The translations under genes were made by a program, and so were the position numbers. A model generated the notes under the pieces. That model was not told where the DNA came from. It ran no database searches and was given only the letters and a program-made list of their open reading frames with translations. From Casuarius casuarius (Eukaryota; Chordata; Aves; Casuariiformes; Casuariidae), in assembly GCA_003342895.1 (NCBI GenBank), contig PTFA01000012.1:9232920-9296919 (forward strand): a DNA stretch of 64,000 nt, read 5' to 3'. Below, in pieces: positions 37,830-51,649 of this stretch; positions within the stretch are counted from its first letter, which is position 1, and every line of letters starts with the position of its first letter.

Positions 37830-40800
37830 ATGATAAAAGGGTTTTGTTTTGCTTTTTCCTAAAAGTGGGAAAGGGAGCAGGAGGAAGATGTAATCCATGA
37901 AAAGCTTGGAAAACTGCAGAGCAAGGTATTCCCTATTGCATATTAAAACATATTGTAATACATTTATCAAGTGATGAGAAAAAGCAAAAAAGACTAAAGA
38001 CATGAGGAAAAATATATTTCCCAATATAAAAAATAATAAGCTAGAAAATGTTTTATGTAGGAAAGGTGATTCTCTAGATTCAAAAAGCACTTCAAAATCG
38101 TGTTTAAAAGAAAGCTTCTGTAAATAGTAATATCAAAAAATAAAATATAGAATTAGACTATTTGAATGTGTGTGTTGAATTTACTAGCTAACCCAGACAC
38201 TTGTGCTTTACACCTGCTACAGAAGTGCAAAGGCATGAAGGTATGGTGAATGCAGATTTTCCCTCCAATTACTTACTAGTACTATAGCCACATACTTCTT
38301 ACATACTATATTTCCCGAATGCATTGTGAGGCCTACTTAAAGCTTTCAGGGTTCTTTTTAAGAACCTACATATATTAACAACATATACATATTAAAAAAC
38401 AAGTAACAATGTAAAGCACCCAAATAAATAGTATAAATAACTCCAAGAAGAAAAAATATATATATCTTGTAAGGAATTATGAAAAATGGATTTACAAATC
38501 TGACAAAGCAAGTGTCACAAGTTAGATACCTTGAAAATTAGAAACAATAAATGCATTTGTTTTGTGTTGAATAAATTTCGTAATAGTTGTTTCAATTTTC
38601 TGTGCATATACTGAAAATCAGAGAAACAACAATACAGAGTAATTTACATAACCATCACTGAACTATGAAGATAAACAGTTAGATTTCCTATGTAATAGTA
38701 CAAAGGCCTTAAAGTCCATGTTTGTCTGAGCTGAGTATTAACTTTCATCTCCATGCTTGAACACCTGTGATTATAGCTACAAACAGAAGTCTAGCTTCCC
38801 AAGGAACTCTATGAATAAATATGTATGGCAATACATGTCAATAAAATACTGACTTCTCCTTCTGAAAATGCAAGTCATTATACAGTCATGTGGGAAAAGT
38901 TGTCAAATGTGACAAGGAGCCAACAAAAAGGAACATGCGCACAAGTGAGATGCAAAACTGCATTTATCTGAAGAATTTCACATGAACTTCCTCTGACAAG
39001 TGTCTACAAGCCAGGGGCAGGCAGGCAGGGATGGACACTTTATATTCAAGTTTGAAACTTAGAAAATTGGAGAAAACTGAAGGATAACAGTACCCTGAGT
39101 GTGTTTTTATTGTGATTCAGTTCAAAAGTGAATAAGACTTCCTCCCATTCCTCCAGAAAGATGTCTCAACACTTCCTCAACTGTTTCAAGCTGACACAGA
39201 TATTTCAAAAAGCTGGCAGCAACCAGTAGTTGCAAAAGTAGCTGAAATTCTGAATCTTAAAACATCTAGCGGGAGTGCATGAGACAGGGGAAAATCAGCC
39301 CAGCTTTCCAAAATAAGGGGGAAGTTCAATATAAATGACAGAGGCTGCTACCTGAACAGATCAAAGGGCTTCCTGCCCTCAATTAGAGGTTGCCTGCTCC
39401 ATACAGATAACCCTGATTTGGGAGCTTAAGCACCCTTTACAATTCTCAGGAAGAGTCACTAAAAAATCAAGATTCCTGATGCTCTTTAAATAAAGTTCTA
39501 CACATTGTATATTGTACATTTAGACATGTGTCAGAGCCAATATTGGCTTGCTGTAGGAATAAATAAAGCAAATATGTTTTCACTTCTAGATATGCCTTTT
39601 TTAAATCACAGTTTCTTAACATCAGTTCAGTTATTCCAGATATGAAAAATATATATTCTTTGCTCTTTCTGCAACAAAAACATCAGTGCAATTCCTTTTG
39701 GTGAACTGAAAACAGATGCTTTAGCAGTCTGGTTTTTATAACTAAGATAAAATATGTTACCTTATGTACAAAAATAAGAGTATTTGTAATACTATGCTTA
39801 CTTGCCAGCGTAACAAAGTAGAAAGTCTCATGACAACAGCAGTTCATGGCAACATAACTAAGTAGTTAATTTAACATATGCTGCCAAATAGAAAAAATAT
39901 TTCTGAACCACTTTTCATTAATTCTTGAAACCTTAACGATATCCTTACATTTACTAGCACAGTTTATATTAACTTCCGTGAGTATTATCATAAACCAGGA
40001 AGGTTCTTTTGCACTGAAAATAAAAAATTGAATAGGTGCAAACTGTCTCAAGCTATATTTGAGAGTAGGACTGACAGCTGACTTACATTAGAGGAGACCA
40101 TATTAAAAAAAATGGGGACTATTGAAGAGATCCTTCCTCCTGAAGAGATGCATTTTGCCTGAAGCTGAGGACTGAGAACATCCTACTTCCTGTGTTTCTT
40201 TGTACACTACACAAATATCAAAGGTTTCAAACAGTTCAGGATATGTGGGGAAGCGTTATCTGCAGAAAGTGGGGTTTCCAGCTACAAATTAATCCTCTTA
40301 TACAGCTGTATATTAGTACTGTTGAAGATCTACAATTCTACTGAGCTTTGTGTTTGAAATTAGGTAAGCAGACATTCCCATTTAGTCAGAACAGTTCCAG
40401 AAAACCAAAAACTACTCCCAACATCTTCTCAGAAATACTCGCAGTAGTATTTTGTCATAGATTTTCCACAAGTAATAGAATTTTCCCTGCATCCTTCTAT
40501 TATACAGGCCTGTTTTCAACATGATGAAAAGAACTGGATTTGACTCTCATGTTGACTCCCACACTCTACTCTTGCATTGTGTTGCATACTCTGATGCAAA
40601 AATCCTTTGACATACGATCCAGCACAGGGGTATGTCCTACACATCCCTTTAATTTTGGTTTTCTTCCTTGTTTAAGTGGCTGTCCTAGTTTGATTCCCAA
40701 CATTTCTGATGTTTGATTACCAGACAGGGGAAAGCTGCAGACAGACAACCGCAGTCAGTTCAGAAAGTGTAAGGAGAGCAGCTATCAACCTCAAAATCCA

Positions 40801-43641
40801 CACATAGGGTACAAAAGAAGGTATATTACATATCAGTACCGATCAACACCGCTACCAGGCAAAAGAATGACAGCTACACAGAAACATGGGACAAACACAA
40901 GACCGCCAGTGTAATTAACCACTGCAATATACATTCAGGCATAATCAGTATTCACAATACAAACGAAGCACCCTTGACCTTCCCCTAGAGACCTCTGTTT
41001 GTTTAAGAACTGTGCTAGAAAAAGAAAGAGGTCCTGGATTAATGCTTCTTTCCTCCAAGGTTAAAGGTATCCAAACCTATAACAAAGTTTCATGTTCAAT
41101 GCTGCCTTTTCACTTGCTCAACTGTGTTTGACCACATCAACAGGAATCACTGTTCCTTCCAACTTTTGATCAACCCACTACCTAGCCTGCTGTATTCTTC
41201 TCTTCTCACTTCTCAGCTCAGCACCTGCCTTTCCCTAAACAAGTTCTGGAAGAAAGAGGATATAAAGTGGGTTGGAGTAGAAACATGGGGGAAGATAAGT
41301 GCTGACAAGGCCTACTTCCAGGCAAATAAAAATGATGCCACAATTTGACCTCCAGGGCCTCATGGATTTAATTTGTTGTTGGTTCAGACTCACGATGAAA
41401 GATAAAGAAGTTTCGTCTTTTCCAATGAAAATAGATACACAGTGCATCTGGCTTAAGACCAGTATGGGCAAACTATTTATCTGCACTATAACAAGTTGGA
41501 ACCCAAAGAACAAGTGGCTCTTCCTACGCAGGAATGTGGGGCAGACAACCTAGCCCTAGGCTGCTAAAGCAACCCTGAATACTTTAGACAAGTGCCATCA
41601 AATGCCCAGACCCAACGCGCACGGTTTCTTTTTGAGAAAAACTATTTCTTCTTTCATGAATGTTAGGCAACCCAGAGAAAATCCTCAGTAACCAGACAAA
41701 AATGCCAGCACAGTCATCCACTTTGCCTTGAAAGTTTGAAGAACAAAGCTGTAAGTGTCCAAACCAAACCAAAAAGCATCCCTAATTACCAGCAGTCAAA
41801 AACTATCCTACCCACTTTCCACAAAACTGCAAGAATAAAAATGTATTAAAAGAAGATACCCACAGCCCGGAGGTAACTAATTCTTTCTGCAAGACATAGC
41901 ATGCAATGCATTGCCTTCAAAGGGGAAGTGACACGACCCATCCACAGGCCCTTACCCTTGGACAATCCCTCTAGATGCCAGCTATACAAACAAAAGCCTC
42001 TAGATACAGAAGCCAGCTCCACTATTTGTACCCCAGTTCCTTGTGCTCCCTGAAGAGTATGGGTGCAACTGTAAATGTGTTCTCTAGGAAAGAAAAAAAG
42101 AAAAAAGCATACATAATACAACATTATTGAGCCCTGGCATATGAAACACTTTGAAAAGGATGTTAAAGAAAAACCAGTGCAGGCAGAGAGAGATTCACTT
42201 GGTTTAACATACTGAGGTACGGCTAGTCTACCCTCTCCTCAAAACTTTTTTTTTCTCCTTAAAATCGATACTGCAGACTGTAGCTTACCAAAATGCAGAG
42301 GAATTTCACAACGATGAGTCACGCTCTACTATACACTTTATATTTTACACAATAAATTGGCTACTTTTTTGTACACTATTACAATTTAAAAGAAATCCCA
42401 AAGCCCTCACTGCCAGATACAGCTGATACAACAGCAATTTTCTCTACAGACAGATAATTCAGCATACCATGGCAAAAATATTACAGAAAAAAATCCCACC
42501 CTGCCAGTAATCCTTTCATTCAGTGAGTTAACCAAACCTAGTAATGCTCCTTTGATATTTCAGGATGGCATGGAAGGCCTTACCCGGTGAGGTTCACATG
42601 CCCACCAGTACTTTAAGGTGCCAGAACGTGGCATCCTGGTTGATTTAAAGGGCCCTCTAAAGGGCCTCCTGAATAAATAGGGTATTTAGTTGTCCCCTGG
42701 CGTTCACCACAACTCCATCCATAGACAAGTTTCTCCTCTGCCAACAGAGTCCTCAAAAGAAGACCCTTCCTCCAAAGTGGCGGCCACCACATGACTAAAA
42801 CAACCATTCAGACAAGCCAGTGGCTGCAGTAGGTGGCCATCTGCAGTGTGGCTCCAGTATAAGTGGATTTCTGTCCCCAAAGTGAGTATGTATTACAAGC
42901 CCTTCTTTGTTCCAATACACGGAGGCTACGAGCTGCTGAAACCCACAGTTACAAAGCCTTGGCTATTTGGCTAAATCTGTAAAGGTTTCAGCACTGGGGT
43001 TTGCTGGTTCAATTCCCTCTGTATTAGCCAAGACAGCAGTTAACACCAAACGTAGTTGTTAAATCAGTGCATCTATGAAAGCTGCTGCAGCTCATTTAAT
43101 GGTGTATAAATTTAACCCCTCAAAACACACATTGTGTAATGTATCTATCTGCTTCATAGTCAAAGCAGAAATAATTTCCATTAAGACATATTAAGAATGT
43201 TCTCATTTAAAATAAACTTCAAATATATATGTGCTTTTATTAATTTCTTTGTGATTTGAGAAATAGCAATATTTCTCATTTATACTTCAATATGCTTTAT
43301 TGTAATCTTCATCAAATAGCTGCACAGTAAAATAGTAAATAAAATTCTGAAATAAAATAGCAGCTGTGTTCATTTTTCTTGTCTATTAAAAATGTTACTA
43401 TAAAAAGCACAAACAGCAAGAGCAACCAGGGTTAATTTCGAAACATCCTCATTTCTGGTCAAGGGACAACATGACTATTTGCTGTCCCTGACACAGGGTA
43501 GATTACAAAGGGCCAATCTTGCCAGACAGAAACATTGGTTAATACAGAGCTTTATGCATTCATCATAAGAAAAATAATCTTTTAATTTACCTAGGACTCT
43601 TGGTTCCTGAGGTGCTACCCAAAGAATTAAAAAATAGCTAT

Positions 43642-43667
43642 TAATGATTCATAGCTATGAGTCATTA
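43642..43667. repeat. 26-bp near-perfect palindrome
   Basis: TAATGATTCATAG followed by CTATGAGTCATTA is self-complementary with a single mismatched pair and no spacer. The right half contains TGAGTCA, an AP-1-type core. The left half has TGATTCA instead. Confidence 0.85.
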
Positions 43668-46547
43668 TAAAACACATATTCAAAGAAAATAATACTGAAG
43701 TGTCACTAAACTAGAGAAATCTAAGAAGGAATACCACTATATAGAATTTTGTAATCTGATAATCAGAGAATATACAAAATGAACAGCACCACTGGAGGTT
43801 CAAGTACATATGTTAATCTACACTGAGATGTTATGCCATTACAACAGATATCAAAATGAAAAATGGTTAAATATTTCAGTTCTCCATTCTCAGAAAACAA
43901 AAATGTATTTAGATCCCTGCCTTGCAACACATCATTACACATTTCAGGCACAGTAGTAGAAAATCTGCAATCCCCACACTTCAGATATCTTTTTTAACAC
44001 TGCTGGGCTAGCAACAGCACTCAGAAATTGTTCCTTTGCATATTGGTGAGAATTACTGGGGGTAAAGCCACAAAAATAGAGATCATGTGGGGAAGAAAAT
44101 TAGATACACTAAAACAAAGCAATTTCCAGAGATCAGCGTTTGTCAATATGTATAAGATTCTGTGCCATATCAGCAGATGACACAACTGTAATCTTAAAAT
44201 ACTCCTAATAATTTACAGAAAATGCAATGTCAATAAAAGAAACAAAAAAGGAAGAACTAAATATACAATCCAATAAAAACAGGGTACATGAGTCTTAGGT
44301 CATGGTCATAGGTATATGACTCTCACCTGAGAGACACAGTCTACTCATCAATGCAAAAGCGTTAAAAAAAAAAAAAAACAAAACACTGTATCTTGAATGT
44401 CTCTTTTTGCTGAAGAAAATAACTGCTGCTTTTAAAACAATATATAAATAAAGGACATCTTTATGACAAAAGACTAAATTAGCTCATTTGTTGAACTTCG
44501 TGGATTGCCTGAAAAATTGAATGTGTAATTTCATACATCCATCCTAATTTTCTCCATTCAGTATTTGTTTCAGTGAGAAAACTGATAATAATTACTTGAT
44601 TATCAAGCAATTAATTAATATAAAAATGCATTGCTTTTAATAAAATAATTAAGTACCCCAAAACTAAATGGCTGAACCAGAGTGTTCACATTTAGAAGGA
44701 CCAGTAATTTTGTTTACAGGGCTAATTAAAGTTTTTAATTTGGGGGGGCATAAAAGTAAAGCACAAAGGATGAATAAAGAAATACTTGCTGCATCCTCTC
44801 TTACATTATTACGTTTTTAATTGTACTTTGATAGAAGGACAGGATGCAAATGCTGAAAGAGACAAATGTTAATGTATAAAATTGTTATATCAAAAAAATC
44901 TGTGAATTAAAAAGAATCTAGGGATACCTCTGAAATTAGACAAATGAGACCCAGCAAAGGATTTCCCAGAAACAGTAAAAAATATTTTAAAAAGGTGACT
45001 GAATATTTTTAACAGTGGGCATAAAGCTGTTTTCTAACAGATTGCCATCCTAACTTAATCTCATTAAAAAGGGGCTGGAAGTTCCAGTATAATATTTTTG
45101 AGGTATCTAACAACAGACATTAGAAGCAGTCGTTGATATACAGGAAACAGCAGGAGGTAATGTACTAGATTTTTTTTGTTTGGTTGGTTTGATTTAGTGT
45201 TTTGGGGTTTTTTGGTAATAATAAATCTACTGAACTCATTACTTTCCAACAATCTTTTTTATATGATTTATATGATTTTTATCCACATCATTTTGTCCTT
45301 GTGTCAATAATAGTTAGAAAAAAATTTAAATTGAAGGGAAAAAATTAAAATCAACCACACAGTGGCACTGCTTCAGGCACTCCAAGCAATGAAGCAAATG
45401 ATTACAGGAAAATGAAAAAGATGTTCTATTTTCAAAGCTCACAGTTTGGTAAATACTGTGTAAATACTATCTGTAAATAAAATACTAAATCATATTTGAT
45501 TAGTTATTATACACTACACTAGTGCATAGAGGAAAGATTTCAGTCTTTACAGTTATCAGTTAGCTACTTACTGATTTTGTAAGAAAATTAGTTCAAACTG
45601 ATTAGCAATGGCAGACCTATACCCCAAAGGAAAGTATTTAAGTCTTTGCTTTACCTTCTGCTGAAGTTCAACTGTCAGATAATTCTCATTTGTGCTTACT
45701 TTTCACCCAGCCCACAGTAAAGCAATTCTGATGGGTCAAATTAAATGAAGATGTAACATGCTGCACACCATTGTAACAAAATCACTACAGTCCATATTTC
45801 TTTTTTTTATTCACTAAAAGACTTAATATTGCAAGATGTGTGACAAGATAGAGCCGTACACATGAGAACATCTTCAGGGACCATGAGCATTTTCCCACTA
45901 ATCTCCAAAACAAGACTTAAAGAACTAGCGACACTTCAAAGTAGCTCCCTGTCCTCCCCCAGATGTGATCTGCAGATGAATCAACACTTTGTTATGAACA
46001 GTACTGAAAGAAAACAGACATACCGGGTAATTTCAGCAATTTACCTGATCTCTAGCTATCCTGGAAAAGATCACCTACAAAAGAAGCAATATAGTCTCTC
46101 CTCCATACCTATTTCAGTGTCTAGATTGATAAATATCAAAACTGTTTAAGGGCAACAATGTGCAGGGAGAATTGTCTCACGAGAGCCCTTAAAATACTCC
46201 AGAGCAGAAATACGGAAACAGAGCACAAGGCAATAACCTGCCAGGGTGTCAGTATCAAGTGACAGTGTTAAGCAGCAATAATACAGAAACTTCTTTAAGA
46301 CAAGAAGCAAACAGGACCTGCCTTGAGAAGGTACTGACATTCCTCAGGAAAGGATTTGGTACTTCTTCACCTGATCTTCTCCAACCAGGAACCACATAGT
46401 TATACATATATATATACCACATTTATAAGGAGAGCTATTTGCTTTTAATAGTGCCAAATATTAAAAGACCACCAGGATTTCTGACAGTCCTTCTGCACTT
46501 GCTCACAACCAAAGGTCTGAAAGTTGTTGCTGTACTGCTGAGCACGT

Positions 46548-46616
46548 AGAAAGAGGCAAAAAGAGAGAGAAAGGGGGGAAAGAGAAGAAGAGAAAGGCAG
46601 AGGGACAATGAGAGAG
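46548..46616 (+). repeat. Purine-rich (GA) tract
   Basis: Nearly uninterrupted A/G sequence with repeated agagaaag and aggg units. Such tracts may adopt triplex structure. No gene is associated with it. Confidence 0.75.
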
Positions 46617-46668
46617 TGAGTCAGTCTGTACAGCAGGAAAACAGCAAGGAGGGGAAGGCTGACACTTG

Positions 46669-46717
46669 CAGTAGCAATATATATTTAATATATTACAGTA
46701 GCAATATATATTTAACA
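46669..46717 (+). repeat. Two-copy tandem repeat, 27-bp unit
   Basis: The block cagtagcaatatatattt followed by aa occurs at 46669 and again at 46696, with a short AT-rich linker. The copies are identical over about 20 bases. A recent slippage duplication. Confidence 0.9.
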
Positions 46718-49061
46718 TACTATTAAGAACTATGTGACTATGTGAGTGAAATTTGGTAGAATACTTCTACTCATTACACACTGCTTGAGTCAAGAGGATG
46801 ATGCAGACAAATCTCATTCAGCTTTGTATAAGGGGTGAATAAGCAAGGGGTGATTTCTACTGTTGAGGTCTCAGCTGGCCTTCTGCTTCCAGCTCTGGAC
46901 AGCTCATTTCTGATATGGACAAAAGCAGCTATAGATTTTTAGCAATAATTAGATGAAAAGTTGATGGTACTGGGTTTAGGTAGTCTAAAACAAAGACTGA
47001 GAAGGAGACTTACAAAAATAATCTTCTAATATGTCAAGTATTGTTATAAGAAAGACATTGATACATTGTTCTACATATTCTTTGGAAGGAAAAGAAATTG
47101 TTTGTAGTAAAGAATGTTTTGATTATGTACCCTGCACCTCCCCTCTTACTATCAGAATAGTTAAGTACTAAAATAGGTCTCTTAGGAAGTAATGTGGCGT
47201 AAGAGGTTAGACATACTTTTGTGATGAATGTTCTTGGTACAGTTGATACTGCCTCAGAGCAGAGAATGAATTTAGAATAAATGATCAGTCTTCCAGATCT
47301 ACATTTTTATGATCCTATAATTTTTATGAAGAGTTCTAATTTCCTCTCTCAAAACAGGGTAACTGCTTTCTGCTTTCCTTTCCTTATTACGCAAAATGAC
47401 ACTTGGGAGCAAAAGTGGTTTTATGAACTTTATGAAGGTGCAGCATATTCATGTCCAGATAAACAACAGGTAGCAACACCTAGTCTTCTATTAGTTATCA
47501 TGGTGATAATCAAAACAGAATTATCAAGACTATTACTATTTCCTCTGGGTTATTCCCACACAGTTTTCCACAGGCTACTTCCTGCACACAGCAGTGCAAA
47601 TTTATATCAAGTAACTAGTATGACATATTACATGATATAATCTTTGAGGCACAAGATTATATTTAAGTTTTTGATGCTCCTGTGGATTTCCAGTGGATAA
47701 CTGCAATAAATTAAGATTTTCAATATATAATTTTAGAAGTGACCATTCTCTACATTTGTGGTTTCAGGAATTTTTTTTTTTGTTGCAGATTTGAAAAACC
47801 TTACGTTATTTTAATCCATGAAAGACAGTGTAAATCTATGGATTTTGTTCTCTCTTCCAAACCAAATGAATGCTAAAAAAATCAATGTAATCATTTTTTA
47901 CAGAAGATACCTCAGTAAACATACTCCAACATTAAAATACCTGAAAATGTGTAATAAACCAAAACAGAAATCCATTGGTGCTAAAAAGTTACAGCTTTCT
48001 GCTTTTAAATATCTGAAAAATCAGATGAGGTTCAAAACCAGAAGTAGCTATGCACCGAACTGCAAATGTTTTATTGATTTAGTTAGGTCAAGTCCTTTCT
48101 TCTACAAATGCCAGATACCCATTAAACCACATATATAGATCCTATATACCATTGAAGCTGAGTCACAAGTCAGGCCTGTGCCATTAAAATATAATCAATC
48201 CCTAATTAACATAAAAGAACTAATGAACACAGGATGGTTTGAGTTCATCGTAACTTGTAATGAACACAGCTTGGAGGAACGATGTGCAGCAACTAATACA
48301 CACATACCCTCGTCTTTATCTGCTACTGCTTCTCATTGGAATTACTTCCAATCCTTCACTTACTTCAATAGCATGCTTTGTTTCCAACTTAGTTCAAATG
48401 AAGTGCTCTCACAGCCTCCTATTTCCCTGTCCTGGAAAATCCTTGAGGCCAGTTCATTCTCAGTCATATTTTCTCCAGAAGTTTTGATCACTGTTTAACA
48501 TTGAGATTTCAGTGATCATATCTCTCTATGCCTTCTCTCTCCTCTATTTTTTCCTTTCTCTACTGGTGGTTACCATTTCTAATTCTGTGTCATTTTATAC
48601 TCTCTTCCTGTGTAAATATATTCACATGCTGATGAATCTCAAACTTCCTTCTTCATTCTTTTCCCTTCTCCTCTGCTAGTTTGTTTTGCAAAACACAAGT
48701 CTGAATGCACAGAAATATCATTCAAGACAGTCAATAATACTCTATCTGCACCCCTTCTCATCATTTAAGTCCACAGGTTTCAATTCAGTATCCCCGCCTC
48801 CCTGTCTCCTCTATCCAAGCAAGCTGTTAAAATGTCTAGATGCTACTTGGTATTATTCCCCCCTAATTCTTTTGAAACACAGTTGCTACAATGAGCCACT
48901 TTCTGTCAAATTACATTGTCTATCCAAACAAGTCTCGCAATTTTGGTTCACCTGGTCTTTAAAAACCTTATTAAGACCTAATTTAGCCTACACGTTGAAC
49001 AGCTCTTAAAAATAATACCCTTTATTTCAACAGGAGCATCAGGTATCCTGCCTTTCTTGGC

Positions 49062-49649
49062 ATGTCTCTTTCCTTCAGCTCTCACCCATCTCTCCCATAT
49101 TTCTGTGTACGAAATGACAGTTCCACATCACCGTGCCGAGCAGCTCAGCTCTTCCATTTTCAAACACATCCCCCAATGTACCAGCTTATATGCAGCATAC
49201 TAAAGGTATCAACTGTTAAACTGAAACAAATGCCCCGTATTACTCCTGTAGAGAAGACAGTCTGGAGGGCTCTGCATTACCCAGCCCCGAAACAATTCTG
49301 CTGCGCATCGGTTCGTCCCCACGTGTCTGAGACCCCTGACAGCCTTGGACACACAGGTTGCCTTAGCAGTGCCCTTCCCCATCTTCCTCCAGTAAGGTGT
49401 CATGGGGGAAATGAGAAAAGCAAAAGAGCCATCCCTTCAATTACTGAAAATGTAATGAGGCACATGGCGGACTTCTTTCGCTCCTGCTCTAACAGAAAGC
49501 ATCTGCCTCCTGCAGCAACTTGTTCTGCTCCTGCAAGGCAGATAAATGGGGAGAGCAGCGAGGCAGAGAAGAGGGTCTCCCCGCCAATACGAGAAGGTGC
49601 TCTCCTCGGCAGGCAGGCTGGCTTTCCAGAAACGTTCGTTCCGCAGTGA
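49062..49649 (+). other. 195-codon open frame, unrecognised and probably non-coding
   Basis: This is the longest ATG-started frame in the window. It begins at ATG 49062 and is open to 49649. Local GC is raised, especially 49240-49330 and 49530-49650, and shorter minus-strand frames overlap it. The product is Ser-, Pro- and Arg-rich without a signal peptide, membrane segment or domain I recognise. Positions 48480-49150 upstream are pyrimidine-rich. Raised GC lengthens chance frames, so I regard it as probably non-coding. A lineage-specific gene or an exon of a non-coding RNA cannot be excluded. Confidence 0.15.
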
Positions 49650-50900
49650 CTTGGCGTACTTTATGCGTTGGTTTGATTGAGACAAAGTTTTCAAAGGTTG
49701 AAATTATATTTATTTGTGTCTTGTACAGCTTTGAGCAAATTGCCAGCACTTAAATAATTAATAACAATAATAATAACAACAAACAATGATAAGTGCACTC
49801 TATGGATACTGAATCTCTTTGCAGAGTCCCCTAGAAGTCATTAGGTGTCCTCCCCCATAAATATTTAATAAAGATTTGATTTCCAGGCACTTCCAGTGTC
49901 TAAAATGTTCTCTTAAAAAGCCTGTGAAAGCACAGAATTGTTAAACGAAGACCAAAGAGAGATATTACTTCTGCACTTTACAAAGTTTGAGCACTTTATG
50001 TCAAATGATACGTGCTGTTATTATAGCTCTATCTTGAGTAATGGTTTTAATTTTGTATTTTGTCAAAGGAGACAAAATTCTGTCTTGTATTGTATTGCTA
50101 GTATAGGATTAGAAGTGACTTATCTGGTTAATATTTTAGACAGGAGTGACCATATTGCAACTTAGACATTAAAAGTGTAAGTTGGCATACCCAGACGTAC
50201 AATTAAAAGAAGAGATCATGAGGTGGCCTTTAACCAATATTATTTTTAACATTAACTCTAGAGATGGGAAGTCAATCCCATGGAAGCCAGAGGCAAAGTC
50301 AGTATTTTACGGTTCTGCAGAAATATGTTCAACACAAAATGTCTCTATTTTTTCCTAAGACACAAAGTGTCTTAGATACGTGGCATATCTAAGAAATGTG
50401 TACAACTTCTGAGGTAGATCCTCTGAATGGTAACACTGCATTCAACTGGAAATAACGGGATTACTCTATTTTTCTTTATTTATCGCTACATATCAGCACC
50501 ATATACTTATGGGTGGTATTGTTGGAAGTTCCAAAGATACCTGAAGCATTATAACTTTGGTATCTACATGACTTGGAGTTTTTTGTTTTAACCTCAGTGT
50601 GTATTAAAAATTCAAAGGTTTCAAGACAATGTCTGTGAAGGGCTACTTGAATACAAAATATGCTACACAAAATAAATAAAATGACATAGTTAATAACATA
50701 TTAAGACTTCCATAATCATATTCTGCTTACTAGTGTGTGCTTATGGTACTTGATAATAGTAGACACAATAATACTGCCTTTATCCCCCCCATTTACAGTA
50801 ATTACATCATTTTTTAAAACAGATTTTTTTCCTATTTCTTGCTAGCTCTGTTGTATGAGCACTGTAACCCAGCAAGCGCTTCACTGTGGGTGCTCAGTGG
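49650..50900. other. AT-rich intronic stretch, nothing recognised
   Basis: AT-rich sequence between the long open frame and the CpG-rich patches. Includes a short ATA/ACA-rich simple stretch near 49755-49790. No gene recognised. Confidence 0.5.
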
Positions 50901-50929
50901 GGTTTAGCCCTTGAAGCTTTGCAGAGGGA

Positions 50930-51180
50930 TAAAAGTGAGTACTGCTCCACGGGGACCCTAACGACTGCTCTAGCAGAAGACGGGGCTGACGCTGAACTGG
51001 GGCGGTTCTGCCACGCGGCCGGGAGCTCTCGGGGTAACGCGCTGCTGGAGAGAGGCACGAGGGCGGCTGCAAGCACAGGCCTGAGACTCTGCGGAGGGGG
51101 AGCCTGGGGCACCTACCTGCAAACGGCAGGCCCGCGTTGTGCCCGCTTCCCCGCTTGGGCTGACGACAGCTTGGGGCTAT
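50930..51180. promoter_or_regulatory. CpG-island-like patch, candidate intronic promoter
   Basis: About 20 CpG dinucleotides were counted by eye in roughly 230 bases (50941-51170), with G+C around two thirds, in a setting where CpG is otherwise rare. That density is near the unsuppressed expectation, as in unmethylated promoters. On the minus strand, GTTTGCAG followed by gtaggtg near 51115 is a good donor and could end a first exon beginning to the right. On the plus strand, a TATA-like gggataaaagtg near 50928 is followed by a possible donor. This could be an alternative FBXL17 promoter, a nested non-coding RNA promoter, or an old GC-rich insertion. The strand is undecided. Confidence 0.45.
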
Positions 51181-51649
51181 CTCTGGTCCTTCATTAACAG
51201 TATCGCTGAACTTGACGTTCTCCCTTACATGCGCAGAACAAATTCTCATAGCCTAGTTCGGACATGTTTCGCTTAATTCCCCGTGTCGTTTCTCCTCCTC
51301 ACAAGCACATACACACAGTTACACTGGACTTACACTAAAGCTGTTTGAATCATCATGACATGCAAATAAACAAAAATTCCTCCTGTGCTCTGCTATCCTC
51401 CTTGCACCTTTTATCCTAGCTTCTCTGTCAGATTCACCACTCAGATTTTAAGCTCCCTGGAGCAGATACCTGACCTCTGTGTGATCTTTAAAGCTACTAA
51501 TAAACTTACAAGCAGTATAAAATAACAGTATAAAAACACACTACTTGCTTTGAAACTAAGCTAAAAATGTTTCTGGAAAGCAGGAGCTAGCCATGATACA
51601 TTTACACTATCACATAAAACTCACTGTTCTTGTTAACCTGAGCCTAGAA
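51181..51649. other. AT-richer spacer between the two CpG patches
   Basis: Ordinary AT-rich sequence with few CpGs separates the two CpG-rich patches. No repeat or coding exon was recognised. Confidence 0.5.

Larger units (their letters stand above)
35626..49061. other. AT-rich intronic stretch, nothing coding recognised
   Basis: This holds a poly-G run (37819-37829), a poly-A run (44364-44378), a near-perfect palindrome (43642-43667), a two-copy 27-bp repeat (46669-46717) and a purine-rich tract (46548-46616). A GC-richer patch near 42560-43040 shows no recognised repeat. Open frames here are short and unlike any protein family I know. Confidence 0.45.

Noticed and set aside
42960..43030. 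tRNA-like or tRNA-derived SINE: a B-box-like GGTTCAATTCC near 43006 and an A-box-like TGGCTATTTGG near 42961
   Set aside because: The arms around the B-box-like motif do not pair into a T-stem and no full cloverleaf can be drawn. The two motifs alone occur by chance.
47281..48498. Several 106-119-codon plus-strand frames in a row suggesting a gene
   Set aside because: Composition is low-complexity and AT-driven, there are no shared splice sites in phase, and no family is recognisable. Chance frames in a stop-poor stretch.
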